From Granulicella paludicola (GTDB lineage Bacteria > Acidobacteriota > Terriglobia > Terriglobales > Acidobacteriaceae), in assembly GCF_025685545.1 (NCBI RefSeq), contig NZ_JAGSYC010000020.1, positions 62,001-126,000 on the forward strand: a stretch of 64,000 nucleotides of DNA, written 5' to 3'. A program made the position numbers and the translations under genes. The first letter of the stretch is position 1, and each line of letters starts with the position of its first letter. The notes beneath the pieces are model-generated. The model was not told the DNA's origin. It searched no databases and saw nothing but the letters and a program-made list of their open reading frames with translations. Positions 35,892 through 45,501 of this stretch are shown here, piece by piece.

Positions 35892-36875
35892 CTACTTTGG
35901 CACCTGGGTTGCGGCTAGAACATCGCGTACCACGCGGTCAGCATCGACACCTTCCAGCTCTGCTTCGGGTCTCAGCACGATGCGGTGCCGCAGCACGGGC
36001 TGCGCTGCTTCCTTCACATCATCAGGAATTACGAAGTCGCGACCTTCGCGTGCGGCGAGTCCCTTCGCTACAAGCAGCAGGCTGGTGCTGGCGCGAGGAC
36101 TTGCACCCAGCGCGATCGAAGGCCAGTCGCGCGTGCGTCGCACGACAGCCAGGATGTAATCGAACATTGCGGGTTCCATGCGTACGGCACGAATCTCCCG
36201 CCGTGCCGCGGTCAGCAGCTCAAACGGGATCGACTCAATGGGTGTCTCGTTCAGTCCCACGCCGCCATGCGTGACATGGTGCCGCTCCAGCACTGTGCGT
36301 TCGTCCGCGACATCGGGATAAGGCACTTTGATCTTCAGCAGAAAGCGGTCCAGCTGCGCCTCTGGCAACGGGTACGTCCCTTCGAACTCCACAGGGTTTT
36401 GTGTCGCGAACACAGTGAACAATTCATCAAGCGCATGGCGCTCACCATCCGAGGTCACCTGCCGCTCTTCCATCGACTCCAGCAGCGCGGCCTGCGTGCG
36501 CGGAGGCATGCGGTTGATCTCATCCGTCAGCAGAAACTGCGTGAAGACCGGCCCCTTGTGGAAGGTGAAATCCCCAGTCTTCGGCGAGAACACATTCGTG
36601 CCGAGGATGTCTGCAGGCATCATGTCCGGGGTACCCTGCACGCGCCGAAACTCCAGCCCAAGGAAGCGTGCGAGGGTCTTCACGGCAAGCGTCTTCGCTA
36701 CACCGGGAACGCCCTCAATCAGCGCGTGTCCACCGCATAGCATCGTCAGCAGAGCCTGCGCAACGGCCTCCTGCTGGCCTGCGATTACGCGTCCGATCTG
36801 CTGCTGTCCTCGCACAAACAACTCGCTGGCTGCGGCCACTCCCTGCGGGCCTCGCTGCTCAAACTCTTCGCTCAT
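35892..36875 (-). CDS. MoxR-family AAA+ ATPase
   Basis: 327 aa chaperone-like ATPase. Walker [12 protein letters not shown], Walker [24 protein letters not shown], sensor [23 protein letters not shown] and the C-terminal lid region with [22 protein letters not shown]. It is the motor of the module: it likely remodels the DUF58 and membrane partners encoded around it. Its ATG overlaps the DUF4350 gene stop by four bases. Confidence 0.93.
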   Translation of the reverse strand: MSEEFEQRGPQGVAAASELFVRGQQQIGRVIAGQQEAVAQALLTMLCGGHALIEGVPGVAKTLAVKTLARFLGLEFRRVQGTPDMMPADILGTNVFSPKTGDFTFHKGPVFTQFLLTDEINRMPPRTQAALLESMEERQVTSDGERHALDELFTVFATQNPVEFEGTYPLPEAQLDRFLLKIKVPYPDVADERTVLERHHVTHGGVGLNETPIESIPFELLTAARREIRAVRMEPAMFDYILAVVRRTRDWPSIALGASPRASTSLLLVAKGLAAREGRDFVIPDDVKEAAQPVLRHRIVLRPEAELEGVDADRVVRDVLAATQVPK

Positions 36876-38152
36876 CGCTGCTCCTTCGTAGTGGTCGTAG
36901 CTATTCCATCAAACTCTTTGCCAGCAGGCACAAGAGCTGCCTGTAGTCTCTCCGCATCGATGCTAAGCGCCTGTGCCAGCTTCAGCGTACTCTTCGCTGA
37001 GATCTTTACCTGGCTCACATCGGCTGCCTCGCGCAGATGTTCTGCCACTTCAACCGCCAGATCCCTCGCCCCAGCACCGAGTCGTAGCTCCAGCGCCTTC
37101 GCAATCGCTTCGGGACCTTCCTTTACGATCTCCGGTGAGAGCCCAACCTCGCGCGTCAACAAACGGAGCACCCTGCGCCTCGCTGCCTCCGTGACCGCAG
37201 TCGAGGCCTCACCCTTCTCGTATAGATCCCCCATGGAGATCGCAAACTCCACCGGAGAGCTTCGAGGCAGGCCCACGGGCATGCGCACCGGCCCATTTCT
37301 GCGGCTGAAGCTCAAGACCAACAGCACGAACAGCAGCGCCGTCTGTGCGCTGAGCCAGAGTATCGGCAGGCCTTTCGTCGTGGCCCACTTGTCGCGACCG
37401 CCCTTGTGCATCGATTCAACAAAGATCACGTCGCGCGGCGCGTTGTTGTGCGAATACTGCGCTCCGTCCACGCTTGCCAGCAGCAGCTTTAGAGCGGGGT
37501 CTTTCTTCAGCTCGGCGTTGGTCATTGGGGTCGTCGTGCTCCACCAGACAGCTGCGCCATTGCCTACGCGGAGGCTCACAACAACGGCATTCTTCCCGCA
37601 GGTCAACTCCGCATTCGCGTGTGGACCCGTGGCGTTCTCGCCTTGCAGGTCCCAGCCACCCTCGTTGGACATCTGCACCTTGCCTGCCCGAGCAAGGCCG
37701 CTCTCCCTGGCAGGCTGCGTCTCACAGACCATCTGCATCAGCTGCGGGCTATCCGTCTTTCCACCCAGCAGCAGAGCTCCGTTGTGGCCCGTAGTCAGCA
37801 CCTGCCCACCGCGCTCCATAAACTTCATCGTCGCGGTCTTCAGGGCTTCTTTTTGAGTGGCATCGAAGACCGGCTCTACCAGCACCAGCGTTGCGTTCGC
37901 CACTTGCGCATCGCTTAGCGCGCCGTTCAATTCTTCGAGCGGCTTCTCCCAGCGAGAGGTTTTATGACCCAACCCCTGCAGCGTGAGGTATGCAGCCTTC
38001 ACGCCCAGTGGCCCGGTGTTCGTGGCGCTTGGCGTCGCGTCCTGCGCCTCCTGTTGCGGAGATAGAACCATCACCCCGACGATCAGCAGTGCCATCACGG
38101 CCATCAGCCCTAGAATCAACTTCTGGTCCCTATTCACACGGACGCGCATCAT
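36872..38152 (-). CDS. DUF4350 domain membrane protein
   Basis: 426 aa. N-terminal TM ([19 protein letters not shown]), then a periplasmic domain with [25 protein letters not shown] and [15 protein letters not shown], which has the ThuA/DUF4350 layout, a second TM after [31 protein letters not shown], and a soluble tail containing [19 protein letters not shown]. It is a standard member of MoxR/DUF4129 operons. It overlaps both neighbours by four bases. Confidence 0.85.
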   Translation of the reverse strand: MMRVRVNRDQKLILGLMAVMALLIVGVMVLSPQQEAQDATPSATNTGPLGVKAAYLTLQGLGHKTSRWEKPLEELNGALSDAQVANATLVLVEPVFDATQKEALKTATMKFMERGGQVLTTGHNGALLLGGKTDSPQLMQMVCETQPARESGLARAGKVQMSNEGGWDLQGENATGPHANAELTCGKNAVVVSLRVGNGAAVWWSTTTPMTNAELKKDPALKLLLASVDGAQYSHNNAPRDVIFVESMHKGGRDKWATTKGLPILWLSAQTALLFVLLVLSFSRRNGPVRMPVGLPRSSPVEFAISMGDLYEKGEASTAVTEAARRRVLRLLTREVGLSPEIVKEGPEAIAKALELRLGAGARDLAVEVAEHLREAADVSQVKISAKSTLKLAQALSIDAERLQAALVPAGKEFDGIATTTTKEQR

Positions 38153-38931
38153 CGCACCTCCGCAGTGGTTTGTTGCGCAGAGGCACTCGCCGTCTTCAGA
38201 CTTTCGTAGAGTACGCGGGCCTTTGCATACTGCTCGCTATCCACCTCGCGCAGGCCATACCAGCTGCGTTCCAAGACTTGCGTCAAGCCGCGCAGTCCCT
38301 CCTGCTGCGCGGAGCCTGCCTTCAGCAGCCGGACGTACTCGCGCGGCGTCCGCGTGGGATTATGGCGCCACGCCTTCCGCGATTCCAGCAGCACGATGGC
38401 AGCCCAGTAGAGACAGTGCACAGCTTCGCGCCATTCAGCCTGCTCTGCATATCTTTCAGCGCGCTGCGACCAGTCGTCTGCCTCGCGCGTCCAGGCCTCT
38501 GCCTTTACAGCTCCATCGGAAAGGGAAACGTGCGCCCGTTGCCTACGCAACTCACGCAGCAGAAACAACAGCAACCCCAGCGCTGCTCCTAGGAACAGCG
38601 CCCATTCCAGCGCCTTTGCCATCCAGGGAACGGTACGGCCCGCCTTCGCCACACGCGCAATCGCGCGAGTCAGCACATTACTCAGCTGCTGCTTCTTCTT
38701 TTCCCACCAGGTGTCCTCCTGCTGGTGTCGAAACTCCGGACCCTTGAGGACTGCATCAGCCACTTGACGCGCGTGTTCAAAGTTAGCACTCTCGTTCGAC
38801 AGAGTCGTTGCGTCGGCACTGCTCTTCACCGCAGGCGCGTTCGTCTGCGCAAGCGCGGCAATACCTGCCGACAGCACCACCATCAGGGAGAAGCTGCGCA
38901 GTATCTTGTGCAGCCGTCTAGACACTGCCAC
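38149..38931 (-). CDS. DUF4129 domain protein
   Basis: 260 aa with a signal-like N-terminus (FSLMVVLSAGIAALAQ), a TM near residues 110-130 (WALFLGAALGLLLFLLRELR) and the DUF4129 helix domain: EQAEWREAVHCLYWAAIVLLESRKAWRHNPTRTPREYVRLL. The REYV segment and YARVLYESL at the end are typical of DUF4129. It belongs to the MoxR module; overlaps the upstream membrane-protein gene by 14 bp and the downstream one by four. Confidence 0.85.
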   Translation of the reverse strand: MAVSRRLHKILRSFSLMVVLSAGIAALAQTNAPAVKSSADATTLSNESANFEHARQVADAVLKGPEFRHQQEDTWWEKKKQQLSNVLTRAIARVAKAGRTVPWMAKALEWALFLGAALGLLLFLLRELRRQRAHVSLSDGAVKAEAWTREADDWSQRAERYAEQAEWREAVHCLYWAAIVLLESRKAWRHNPTRTPREYVRLLKAGSAQQEGLRGLTQVLERSWYGLREVDSEQYAKARVLYESLKTASASAQQTTAEVR

Positions 38932-39955
38932 CCTCGTCGCGAACCTCTGTTTCGATCGGTAAAGGCTCTACGCTCACCTGCTCTATCGGTGTCCTTACGG
39001 TCTCCATCGCGGTTGCCAACGGTATCTCGGGTCCGAGCATCAGCAGTAGATCAAATCCTTCTTGTCGCACGCGCTGATCGAAGTACACCAGCGACATGCC
39101 GATCAGTCCCACAGGCGTCACGACAGTCTGCCCCAATGCATTCAAAACGAGACTGATCGCTTGCGCGACCGTATGCTCCTGTAGCGGAGCACGCATCACC
39201 ACCATGGCCAGCGGTATCTGCATCACGCCAAGCGTCATAGCGAGTGCCGTCATAATCAGCAACACCACGACCATTCGCCATTTGGCACCGACGGTCAGAA
39301 GTTTGCTGCGCTTCATCGCTGTGCGCACTGTAGCCATCTCGATCACCGACACCTGCACTCCCAGCAGGTTACGCAGAACCGCCCAGACACTAAACGGCAG
39401 CGCGCAGAAACCAAGGAAGAAGAGAAGGCCTGCCAGCCATTGCAGTCCACTTCCTTTCAGCGCGAAGATCAGCACTGCTGCAGGCAACCACAACAACAGC
39501 GGCAGCCACAAGGCGCTGAACGAGATCCATACCGCGATCCCGACATAGCGATACCAATGTCCCGCCACCGCGCGCACGGAGTCAGCGGCTGTCGTTCCTT
39601 TGCCCAGATATACTTCGCCCAGCGCAAATACCGTGGCCGCCTGCGTTACGGCGTAGGGCATCAACAGCAGAAACCCCAGAAGACCGCTGCCTGCCAGTTC
39701 CGACGCAGAACCGCTTCGAAAGCCGACGTGCTTGATGACCTCGTGCTTCACCAGCAGGTTTAGCAACTGCAGCACTAACGCGGAAACAGCGTAGATAGCG
39801 GCAATGCCCGAGAAAAGCCAGAAGCGTGAGCGGTAGATTGCAAACGTACGATCCAGGATCTCACCGAGCGAGAGCGGACGCAGAGTGTGCATGGCCGGTG
39901 CCGACGGCGGAGACACCGCTGCAACCGCCTGCGTCGAATACCAATCCTGGGCCAT
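38918..39955 (-). CDS. Polytopic membrane protein heading the MoxR operon
   Basis: 345 aa. The opening LRPLSLGEILDRTFAIYRSRFWLFSGIAAIYAV is the usual start of a widespread multi-TM family (glycerophosphodiester-phosphodiesterase membrane-domain-like). Further helices: LGFLLLMPYAVTQAATVFALGEVYLG, LPLLLWLPAAVLIFAL, LAGLLFFLGFCALPFSVWAVL, VVVLLIMTALAMTLGVMQI and TPVGLIGMSLVYFDQRVR. It is probably a structural membrane partner in the module. First gene of the unit that runs to DUF58. Confidence 0.8.
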   Translation of the reverse strand: MAQDWYSTQAVAAVSPPSAPAMHTLRPLSLGEILDRTFAIYRSRFWLFSGIAAIYAVSALVLQLLNLLVKHEVIKHVGFRSGSASELAGSGLLGFLLLMPYAVTQAATVFALGEVYLGKGTTAADSVRAVAGHWYRYVGIAVWISFSALWLPLLLWLPAAVLIFALKGSGLQWLAGLLFFLGFCALPFSVWAVLRNLLGVQVSVIEMATVRTAMKRSKLLTVGAKWRMVVVLLIMTALAMTLGVMQIPLAMVVMRAPLQEHTVAQAISLVLNALGQTVVTPVGLIGMSLVYFDQRVRQEGFDLLLMLGPEIPLATAMETVRTPIEQVSVEPLPIETEVRDEGGSV

Positions 39956-40044
39956 CTCGCTCTCCTTCGCTCAGTCCTCTGATGATGTGTTTGCCCGAAG
40001 CATAGCATCCGCGTCGCCCTTCCCGCACGAAACCGGTGTGCTAG

Positions 40045-40941
40045 CTAGGGAGCCTTCGTCTGCACTGTCTCCAGCCACGCCAGCACGGTCTTCGACAGCT
40101 CAATCCGCTTGTCCGAGTATGAGTGGTCGGTCGCATAGTGCTGCGCCGTCACGTGCGTGTCTCCATCCTTCTTCAAGAGAGCAGCGAATGCCTCGTTGCT
40201 CGGTGCCAGACCGTCGTCGGAGGTCACAATGAGCACCGACCGCGACTTCAACGCTGCTGCCTTCGTCGGAAAGCGCCAGTCGTTCGCGTGGTCGAGCGTC
40301 TCCTGCGCCAGGCTCTCCGGGGTGCAGCCTGCCAGCGGAGCCATCCCCTCGGCTGCCAGCGACTTTGCGATATGCGGCAACACCTTCGGTTGTTCGGACT
40401 TCGGCAGCCCCGGCGGTATCCGTCCCACCATGTCTGCGGCAGAGATCAGACCGACAGCCTCAATGGCGGGATCGGCTGCAGCGCCCTGGACTGCCATAAA
40501 TCCGCCCATGCTGTGCCCGATCAGCACGATGTGATTTGGGTCGAGCCGCAGGCGCTTCGCATTTTCCGGCTGCCGCAGGTAGGTCAGCGCAGAAGCTACA
40601 TCCTCAATGCTGTGGCCAAAGGAAAAGTCTCCCGGCGTACCCCACGAGCCGCGATAGTTGAAATAGAGTACATCCCAACCTGCGCGGCGGATGTCCTGCG
40701 CCAGGTCGAGGTTTTTTTCGTTGCCAGGAAAGCCGTGCAGCAGCACGACCACCGGATGCGGTCCCGCGCCGGCGGCTATGTAGACGAACGCGTTCATCGG
40801 CGAGCCGTGGCTTGGGATTTGAAAGCTATCCATCGCCGCGGCGTTCTCGCGTTCCTGCGCCGCTATTGGCAGAGTCGTTCCTAAAACACCCGCGGCCATC
40901 GCTCCCATGCACAGTCCCTTCCGAAGCTGTCTCCATCTCAT
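40045..40941 (-). CDS. Secreted alpha/beta hydrolase
   Basis: 298 aa from the ATG at 40941, which is six bases after AGGAAGAGG; in-frame ATGs at 40947 and 41019 are possible. Signal peptide GLCMGAMAAGVLGTTLPIAAQE. Hydrolase core: VVLLHGFPGNEKNLDLAQ (oxyanion loop), YFNYRGSWGTPGDF, nucleophile GHSMGGF, LIVTSDDGLAPSNE (Asp) and a late TDHSYSDKR (His). The substrate is unknown. Divergent from the OFA transporter gene. Confidence 0.83.
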   Translation of the reverse strand: MRWRQLRKGLCMGAMAAGVLGTTLPIAAQERENAAAMDSFQIPSHGSPMNAFVYIAAGAGPHPVVVLLHGFPGNEKNLDLAQDIRRAGWDVLYFNYRGSWGTPGDFSFGHSIEDVASALTYLRQPENAKRLRLDPNHIVLIGHSMGGFMAVQGAAADPAIEAVGLISAADMVGRIPPGLPKSEQPKVLPHIAKSLAAEGMAPLAGCTPESLAQETLDHANDWRFPTKAAALKSRSVLIVTSDDGLAPSNEAFAALLKKDGDTHVTAQHYATDHSYSDKRIELSKTVLAWLETVQTKAP

Positions 40942-41175
40942 CTTCATCCTCTTCCTCGCTCCGTTACTCTCTTCAGCAGAGTACACGTCGATATTCGCGC
41001 TTGCGGTAGCCGCATCCAATGAAGAGTGCGGGAGTTCGGACCAAAGATTTTGCCATCACCGCCCGCGCTACATGCGAGTTGTATCGCAAAAGTGTTACAA
41101 CCTAAGACCGCAGTGTTGCAGCATCGAGTCGGTTTGTCACTCCGCAACGATCGCGCACACACAGGAGACTTCACC

Positions 41176-42540
41176 ATGGGCCTATTTTCCTTCCTTGACC
41201 GTACGCGTTCCGTTGCAAAGCCTGGCTACAGCCGCTGGCTCGTGCCGCCCGCAGCGCTAGCCATCCATCTTTCCATCGGGCAGGCTTATGCCTTCAGTGT
41301 CTTCGTCAAGCCGCTCTCTGACTTCAGCACGGGTATCGGCACCCCGTGGAGCCAGAAGGAGATCGGTTATATCTTCTCCTTCGCCATCGCCATCCTCGGC
41401 ATCTCCGCGGCGCTCTTCGGTAAATGGCTTGAGACTGCCGGCCCACGGAAGGCGATGTTCGTCGCCGCCTGCTGCTTCGGCTTCGGTTTCATCGTCTCGG
41501 CGCTGGGCGTGGAGATGCACTCGCTGCCTATCATCTATCTGGGATATGGCCTCATCGGCGGCGTGGGTCTCGGCCTGGGCTATATCTCGCCCGTTTCCAC
41601 GCTCATCAAGTGGTTTCCCGACCGCCCGGGTCTCTCCACTGGCCTGGCCATTATGGGCTTTGGCGGCGGCGCTATGATCGGCGCCCCGCTCGCCAATAAT
41701 CTATTGGCACACTTCAAGGGAGCAGGCCATCAGCCCATCGCCCTCACCTTCCTCTGCATGGGTGTACTTTACTTCGCCTTTATGATGTTCGGTGTCTTCA
41801 TGATCCGCGTGCCTGCTCCTGACTGGAAGCCTGAGGGCTACGTACCCTCGGAGAAGCAGTCGGCCATGATTAGCCACCACAACGTCGACGTCAGCACCGC
41901 GATGAAGACGCCGCAGTTCTGGCTGCTGTGGATTGTCCTTTGCCTCAACGTCACCGCCGGCATCGGCATCCTAGAATCCGCCTCGCCCATGATCCAGAAT
42001 GTCTTCGCCGGTCACGTCACCGCCGTGGCTGCAGGAGGATTCGTCGGTCTGCTGTCGCTCTTCAACATGGCAGGCCGCTTCTTCTGGGCCTCAACGTCAG
42101 ACCTCATCGGCCGCAAGCAGACGTACATGGTCTTCTTTGCCCTGGGTGCGGTGCTGTACTTCTCCGTCCCTTCCATGCACTCGCTGCCCATTTTTGTTCT
42201 TGTCTTCGGCGTGCTCATAAGCATGTATGGCGGTGGATTCGCGACCATTCCCGCCTACCTCAAGGACCTCTTCGGCGGCTATAACGTCAGCGCGATCCAT
42301 GGCCGTCTCCTCACCGCCTGGTCTACTGCCGGCATCGTCGGTCCTCTCATCGACAATGCCATCCTCGATCACTACAAGGCGCAGGGCCTCCCCCTGGCCC
42401 AGGCTTATCCGGGCATCCTGCACATTATGGCAGCGCTGCTAGCCGTCGGCTTCGTCGCTAACCTGCTCGTCCGCCCGGTCGCCGAACGCTTCTGGTTGAA
42501 AGATGTGCCTGCCACTCCCGTTCAAACGGCAGCCCACTAG
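41176..42540 (+). CDS. OFA-family MFS transporter (oxalate:formate antiporter-like)
   Basis: 454 aa, 12 TM. The ATG at 41176 has AGGAGA seven bases upstream. Family features: an N-terminal SIGQAYAFSVFVKPLSDF region, GLGYISPVSTLIKWFPDRPGLSTGLAIMGFGGGAMIGAPLANNL and GFVGLLSLFNMAGRFFWASTSDLIGRKQTYMVFF (A-like motif). OFA members exchange small dicarboxylates or monocarboxylates; the substrate here is unproven. It is followed by a 40-aa membrane protein that belongs to the same pair. Confidence 0.9.
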   Translation: MGLFSFLDRTRSVAKPGYSRWLVPPAALAIHLSIGQAYAFSVFVKPLSDFSTGIGTPWSQKEIGYIFSFAIAILGISAALFGKWLETAGPRKAMFVAACCFGFGFIVSALGVEMHSLPIIYLGYGLIGGVGLGLGYISPVSTLIKWFPDRPGLSTGLAIMGFGGGAMIGAPLANNLLAHFKGAGHQPIALTFLCMGVLYFAFMMFGVFMIRVPAPDWKPEGYVPSEKQSAMISHHNVDVSTAMKTPQFWLLWIVLCLNVTAGIGILESASPMIQNVFAGHVTAVAAGGFVGLLSLFNMAGRFFWASTSDLIGRKQTYMVFFALGAVLYFSVPSMHSLPIFVLVFGVLISMYGGGFATIPAYLKDLFGGYNVSAIHGRLLTAWSTAGIVGPLIDNAILDHYKAQGLPLAQAYPGILHIMAALLAVGFVANLLVRPVAERFWLKDVPATPVQTAAH

Positions 42541-42636
42541 ACCTTTGTTCACCTTGTGGGCAACTCGCCGAACACTGCGTTCGTTTTCTCACGCTGCGTA
42601 ACCGCTGTTCCAATCCTTGTTTCACGGAGCCCCGTC

Positions 42637-42759
42637 ATGTCCTCAACCTCAAGTACCAGCACTCCGCTCTCGATCGCTCTTTCCTGGCTCGTCGTCATCA
42701 TCCCCGCCGTATGGGGCATTTACCTCACTGCGTTGCGCGCGGCCAACCTTTTCAAATAA
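42637..42759 (+). CDS. Small single-TM partner of the OFA transporter
   Basis: 40 aa: a Ser/Thr-rich start, then one TM (LSIALSWLVVIIPAVWGIYLTAL) and a short positive end AANLFK. CGGAG precedes the ATG by seven bases. Tiny proteins of this pattern, with W-x-x-V-x-x-P-x-x-W-G-x-Y, are encoded directly after OFA-type MFS transporters in other bacteria and are called small subunits; that link is from general knowledge and needs a search. The gap to the transporter is 96 bp. Confidence 0.72.
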   Translation: MSSTSSTSTPLSIALSWLVVIIPAVWGIYLTALRAANLFK

Positions 42760-42919
42760 GGGTTGCTTTCTCGGTCTGCCGTTCATCGCTTTTTCTCAGT
42801 CCATAGCCGTCGCCAACTGCCTTTCAAAGCAGGGCGACGGCTTTTTGCATGGTGTCACTAGTGAATCCGTCGAACACACACCCGTTGACGGCCAGCCTGC
42901 ATCACACGGTAGAGAAGCG

Positions 42920-44665
42920 ATGATGACAGACTCCCAATCCGCAGCCTCTTTCACCAGCAACCCTCCCCTCGGGATGCCGGATCGAGAGCGCGCGCTTCGG
43001 CTGCTCATTGAAACTGGGCTCATGCTCGCCTCGGAGCGTTCGCTTGAGGCCATCACGCACTGTACTCTCGAAGCCGGTATGAAGCTCTGTGGCGCACAGT
43101 TCGGCCTCTTTGTGTACCTCGAAACAACCGCCGATGGCGAAACTCATCAGCTCTGCAAGTTCTCTGGCTTGGATAATGCGCAGATGCGCTCCACGCTTCC
43201 GTTTTTGCAACTCGACCAACTCGTAAGCGAACATCCCTCGGCAGACGATATTCCCATGCGCACGCGTGGCATTGTCCGCGTGGTTGATATGCAAGCTCCG
43301 CCTTCTGATGGATCCTCAGCAGCGCTCGTCACACCCTTTCGATCTCTTCCAGCTCTGCGTAGCTATCTAGCTGTGCCTGTTCGTTCCCGCACTGGCGAAT
43401 TATTTGGGGCGCTCGCCTATGGCCACGCGGAACCGGGCATCTTTGCCATGGATTGCGAAGAGCTCGTCGCGACAATTGCCTCGCAGGCCGGTGGGGCCAT
43501 TGAAAATTTTCGCCTTGGAGCCACTCTTACCCGGGAGATAGAAATAGCCGATCAGGCCCGTTCGCTGCAGCGCGAAACGGCGAGTCGACTTCATCAGGCG
43601 CTCGAAGCCGCACACCTGGGAACCTGGAGTTGGGACCGTGCCACAGACCTGCTCGATCTGGACGAACATGCAGCGCGTCTTTTCGGGGTTCCCGCAGGCA
43701 CCGTCATTACTCGAACGGCCTTGCGCGAACGCATCGTGGTGCCTGAAGATCTTGCGGCTACCTTCGATAGCCTGGAGAGATCGCTCGATCTGGGCGAAAA
43801 TTACTTCGCAGAGTATCGCATCGACCTAGCCGACGGTCGTCGTACCTGGGTCGCTGCGAGCGCGGTGCCTATCTTCAACTCCGGACCGCAGGCCGTCGTT
43901 ACGGGCATGGTCGGCAACGTGCAAGACATTACGGCTCGCAAGATGCAGGAGCAGGCCCTGCGCGACAGTGAAAAGCTTGCCGCCACCGGCCGCCTCGCCG
44001 CTACCATCGCGCATGAGATCAATAACCCGCTCGAGGCCATTACCAACCTCATCTATCTCGCGCGTACAGACTCCGATGTCTCCCCCAGCGTGCAGCATCT
44101 ACTCGACACTGCCGATACCGAGCTTGCCCGAGTGTCACAGATCGCACAGCAGACCCTGGGCTTTTATCGCGACACCACGCGGCCTGTCAGCATCGATCTG
44201 GGCAAGCAGCTCGCTAGCACTGTCGACCTTTTCCAGCGCAAGATGAGTAGCAAGGCCGTGACCTGCACCCTCGATCTTGGTCCGGACCTCATCATCACAG
44301 GTCTGCAAGGTGAGATTCGTCAGGTGTTCTCGAACTTGATAGTCAATGCGATCGATGCCTCGGCGAACTCTAACATCCACATACGCGCACGCCGCCACCG
44401 TCATAGTGGAGTTGATGGGATTTCCGTACTCGTCTCCGACCACGGTGCAGGCGTTCCCGAGCACGTCCGTAGCCAGCTCTTCACTCCCTTCGTCACGACC
44501 AAGCAATCGCTCGGAACCGGGCTTGGTCTCTGGGTCACGCGCGGTATCGTAGAAAAACAGGGTGGCTCTGTGCGCCTGCGCACCTGCACCGAGAAACCTA
44601 CCGGAACGATCTTTCGCGTCTTTCTACCGGTACGCCCCGCCGATCCCAAAATGAACCCAGCCTAG
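42920..44665 (+). CDS. GAF-PAS sensor histidine kinase
   Basis: 581 aa, no TM: probably a cytosolic sensor. Order: GAF domain (about 15-190, LLIETGLMLASERSLEAI to IASQAGGAIENF), PAS (about 215-335, LEAAHLGTWSWDRATDLLDLDE with VGNVQDITARK), HisKA with H365 in AHEINNPLEAI, and HATPase_c with NLIVNAIDAS (N box), DHGAGVPEH, FTPFVTTKQSLGTGLGLWV. The ligand is unknown. The start at 42920 follows GAGAAG; a longer frame upstream overlaps the small subunit gene. A receiver protein follows 315 bp later. Confidence 0.9.
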   Translation: MMTDSQSAASFTSNPPLGMPDRERALRLLIETGLMLASERSLEAITHCTLEAGMKLCGAQFGLFVYLETTADGETHQLCKFSGLDNAQMRSTLPFLQLDQLVSEHPSADDIPMRTRGIVRVVDMQAPPSDGSSAALVTPFRSLPALRSYLAVPVRSRTGELFGALAYGHAEPGIFAMDCEELVATIASQAGGAIENFRLGATLTREIEIADQARSLQRETASRLHQALEAAHLGTWSWDRATDLLDLDEHAARLFGVPAGTVITRTALRERIVVPEDLAATFDSLERSLDLGENYFAEYRIDLADGRRTWVAASAVPIFNSGPQAVVTGMVGNVQDITARKMQEQALRDSEKLAATGRLAATIAHEINNPLEAITNLIYLARTDSDVSPSVQHLLDTADTELARVSQIAQQTLGFYRDTTRPVSIDLGKQLASTVDLFQRKMSSKAVTCTLDLGPDLIITGLQGEIRQVFSNLIVNAIDASANSNIHIRARRHRHSGVDGISVLVSDHGAGVPEHVRSQLFTPFVTTKQSLGTGLGLWVTRGIVEKQGGSVRLRTCTEKPTGTIFRVFLPVRPADPKMNPA

Positions 44666-44980
44666 CGGCCAAAACTCAAAATCGCAAAAACGATGTGTGC
44701 TTACCTTGCCCGGGGCTACACTGGCTCTATAACAGAAATGTGGGTCAAGGATTTCGGACGATCGCTGATCCCTGGTCTTTCGTTTGCAACACATACGGGC
44801 CGTCAAGACTTCTTTGCGTGTCTTCACGACTCATTGCCGCATTCACTGCAACCCTCCCAAAAAGCATCCGGACACACAACTTATTGGCTGTATCGGGGTC
44901 TATACCTAGGTAAGGCCCATAACGCCTATCTCACCCCACAGCTTTGGTCAGCCGTTTGGACATTTCAGGAGAGGTACGCC
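44666..44980. other. 315-bp intergenic region between kinase and receiver genes
   Basis: An open frame continues from 44693 into the receiver gene, but its residues lack any domain character and the Shine-Dalgarno AGGAGAGG is just before 44981. The region therefore probably holds the receiver gene promoter and leader. I could not identify a convincing -35/-10 pair, terminator hairpin or structured RNA. Confidence 0.5.
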
Positions 44981-45427
44981 ATGTTCGTTCGCCAGTTCGT
45001 TTCCGATTCTTCGCCCCAACTCCCGCCGCGCCTCGCGGCAGGGTTCAACAGCGAGCAGCCGCGTAAAGACCTACCTTCGATCCTTGTCGTCGACGACGAG
45101 ACGATCATCGCTGACACCCTCACGCAGATCCTCAACCGCAACGGCTTCCGCGCCCACGCCTGCTATGGCGGCCGCGAGGCTATCGATACCGCCCGCCGCC
45201 TGCAGCCGTCCGTGGTACTTTCCGACATCGCCATGCCGCAGATCGACGGTATCGCCGCCGCTGTAGCGATCCGAGAGTTTTGCCCTGCAGCCCGCATCGT
45301 CCTCTTCAGCGGTCAGTCCGCCACCCTGGAGATCCTCGACCGTATCCGCTCTCTCGGCCACGAGTTCGAGCTTCTACCCAAGCCTATTCACCCCACCGAG
45401 CTGCTCCGCCGCCTCCGCCAGAACTAG
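44981..45427 (+). CDS. Single-domain response regulator (receiver only)
   Basis: 148 aa. After an N-terminal tail of about 28 residues the receiver fold begins SILVVDDETIIADTLTQIL; phospho-acceptor D82 (LSDIAMPQ), T/S site IVLFSGQS and Lys in LLPKPIHP. There is no output domain, as in CheY-like or phosphorelay carriers. The ATG has AGGAGAGG six bases upstream. Probable partner of the kinase at 42920. Confidence 0.9.
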   Translation: MFVRQFVSDSSPQLPPRLAAGFNSEQPRKDLPSILVVDDETIIADTLTQILNRNGFRAHACYGGREAIDTARRLQPSVVLSDIAMPQIDGIAAAVAIREFCPAARIVLFSGQSATLEILDRIRSLGHEFELLPKPIHPTELLRRLRQN

Positions 45428-45501
45428 ACTCCGGTTCTCGGCTCCGTTTCCTTCGCAAAATCCTGAGTCCTCAGTAGCATTCTGTTCGTCGTATCCTCAA
45501 G

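Noticed and set aside
44693-44980. Upstream extension of the receiver protein
   Set aside because: No domain-like residues; a strong Shine-Dalgarno sits just before 44981.
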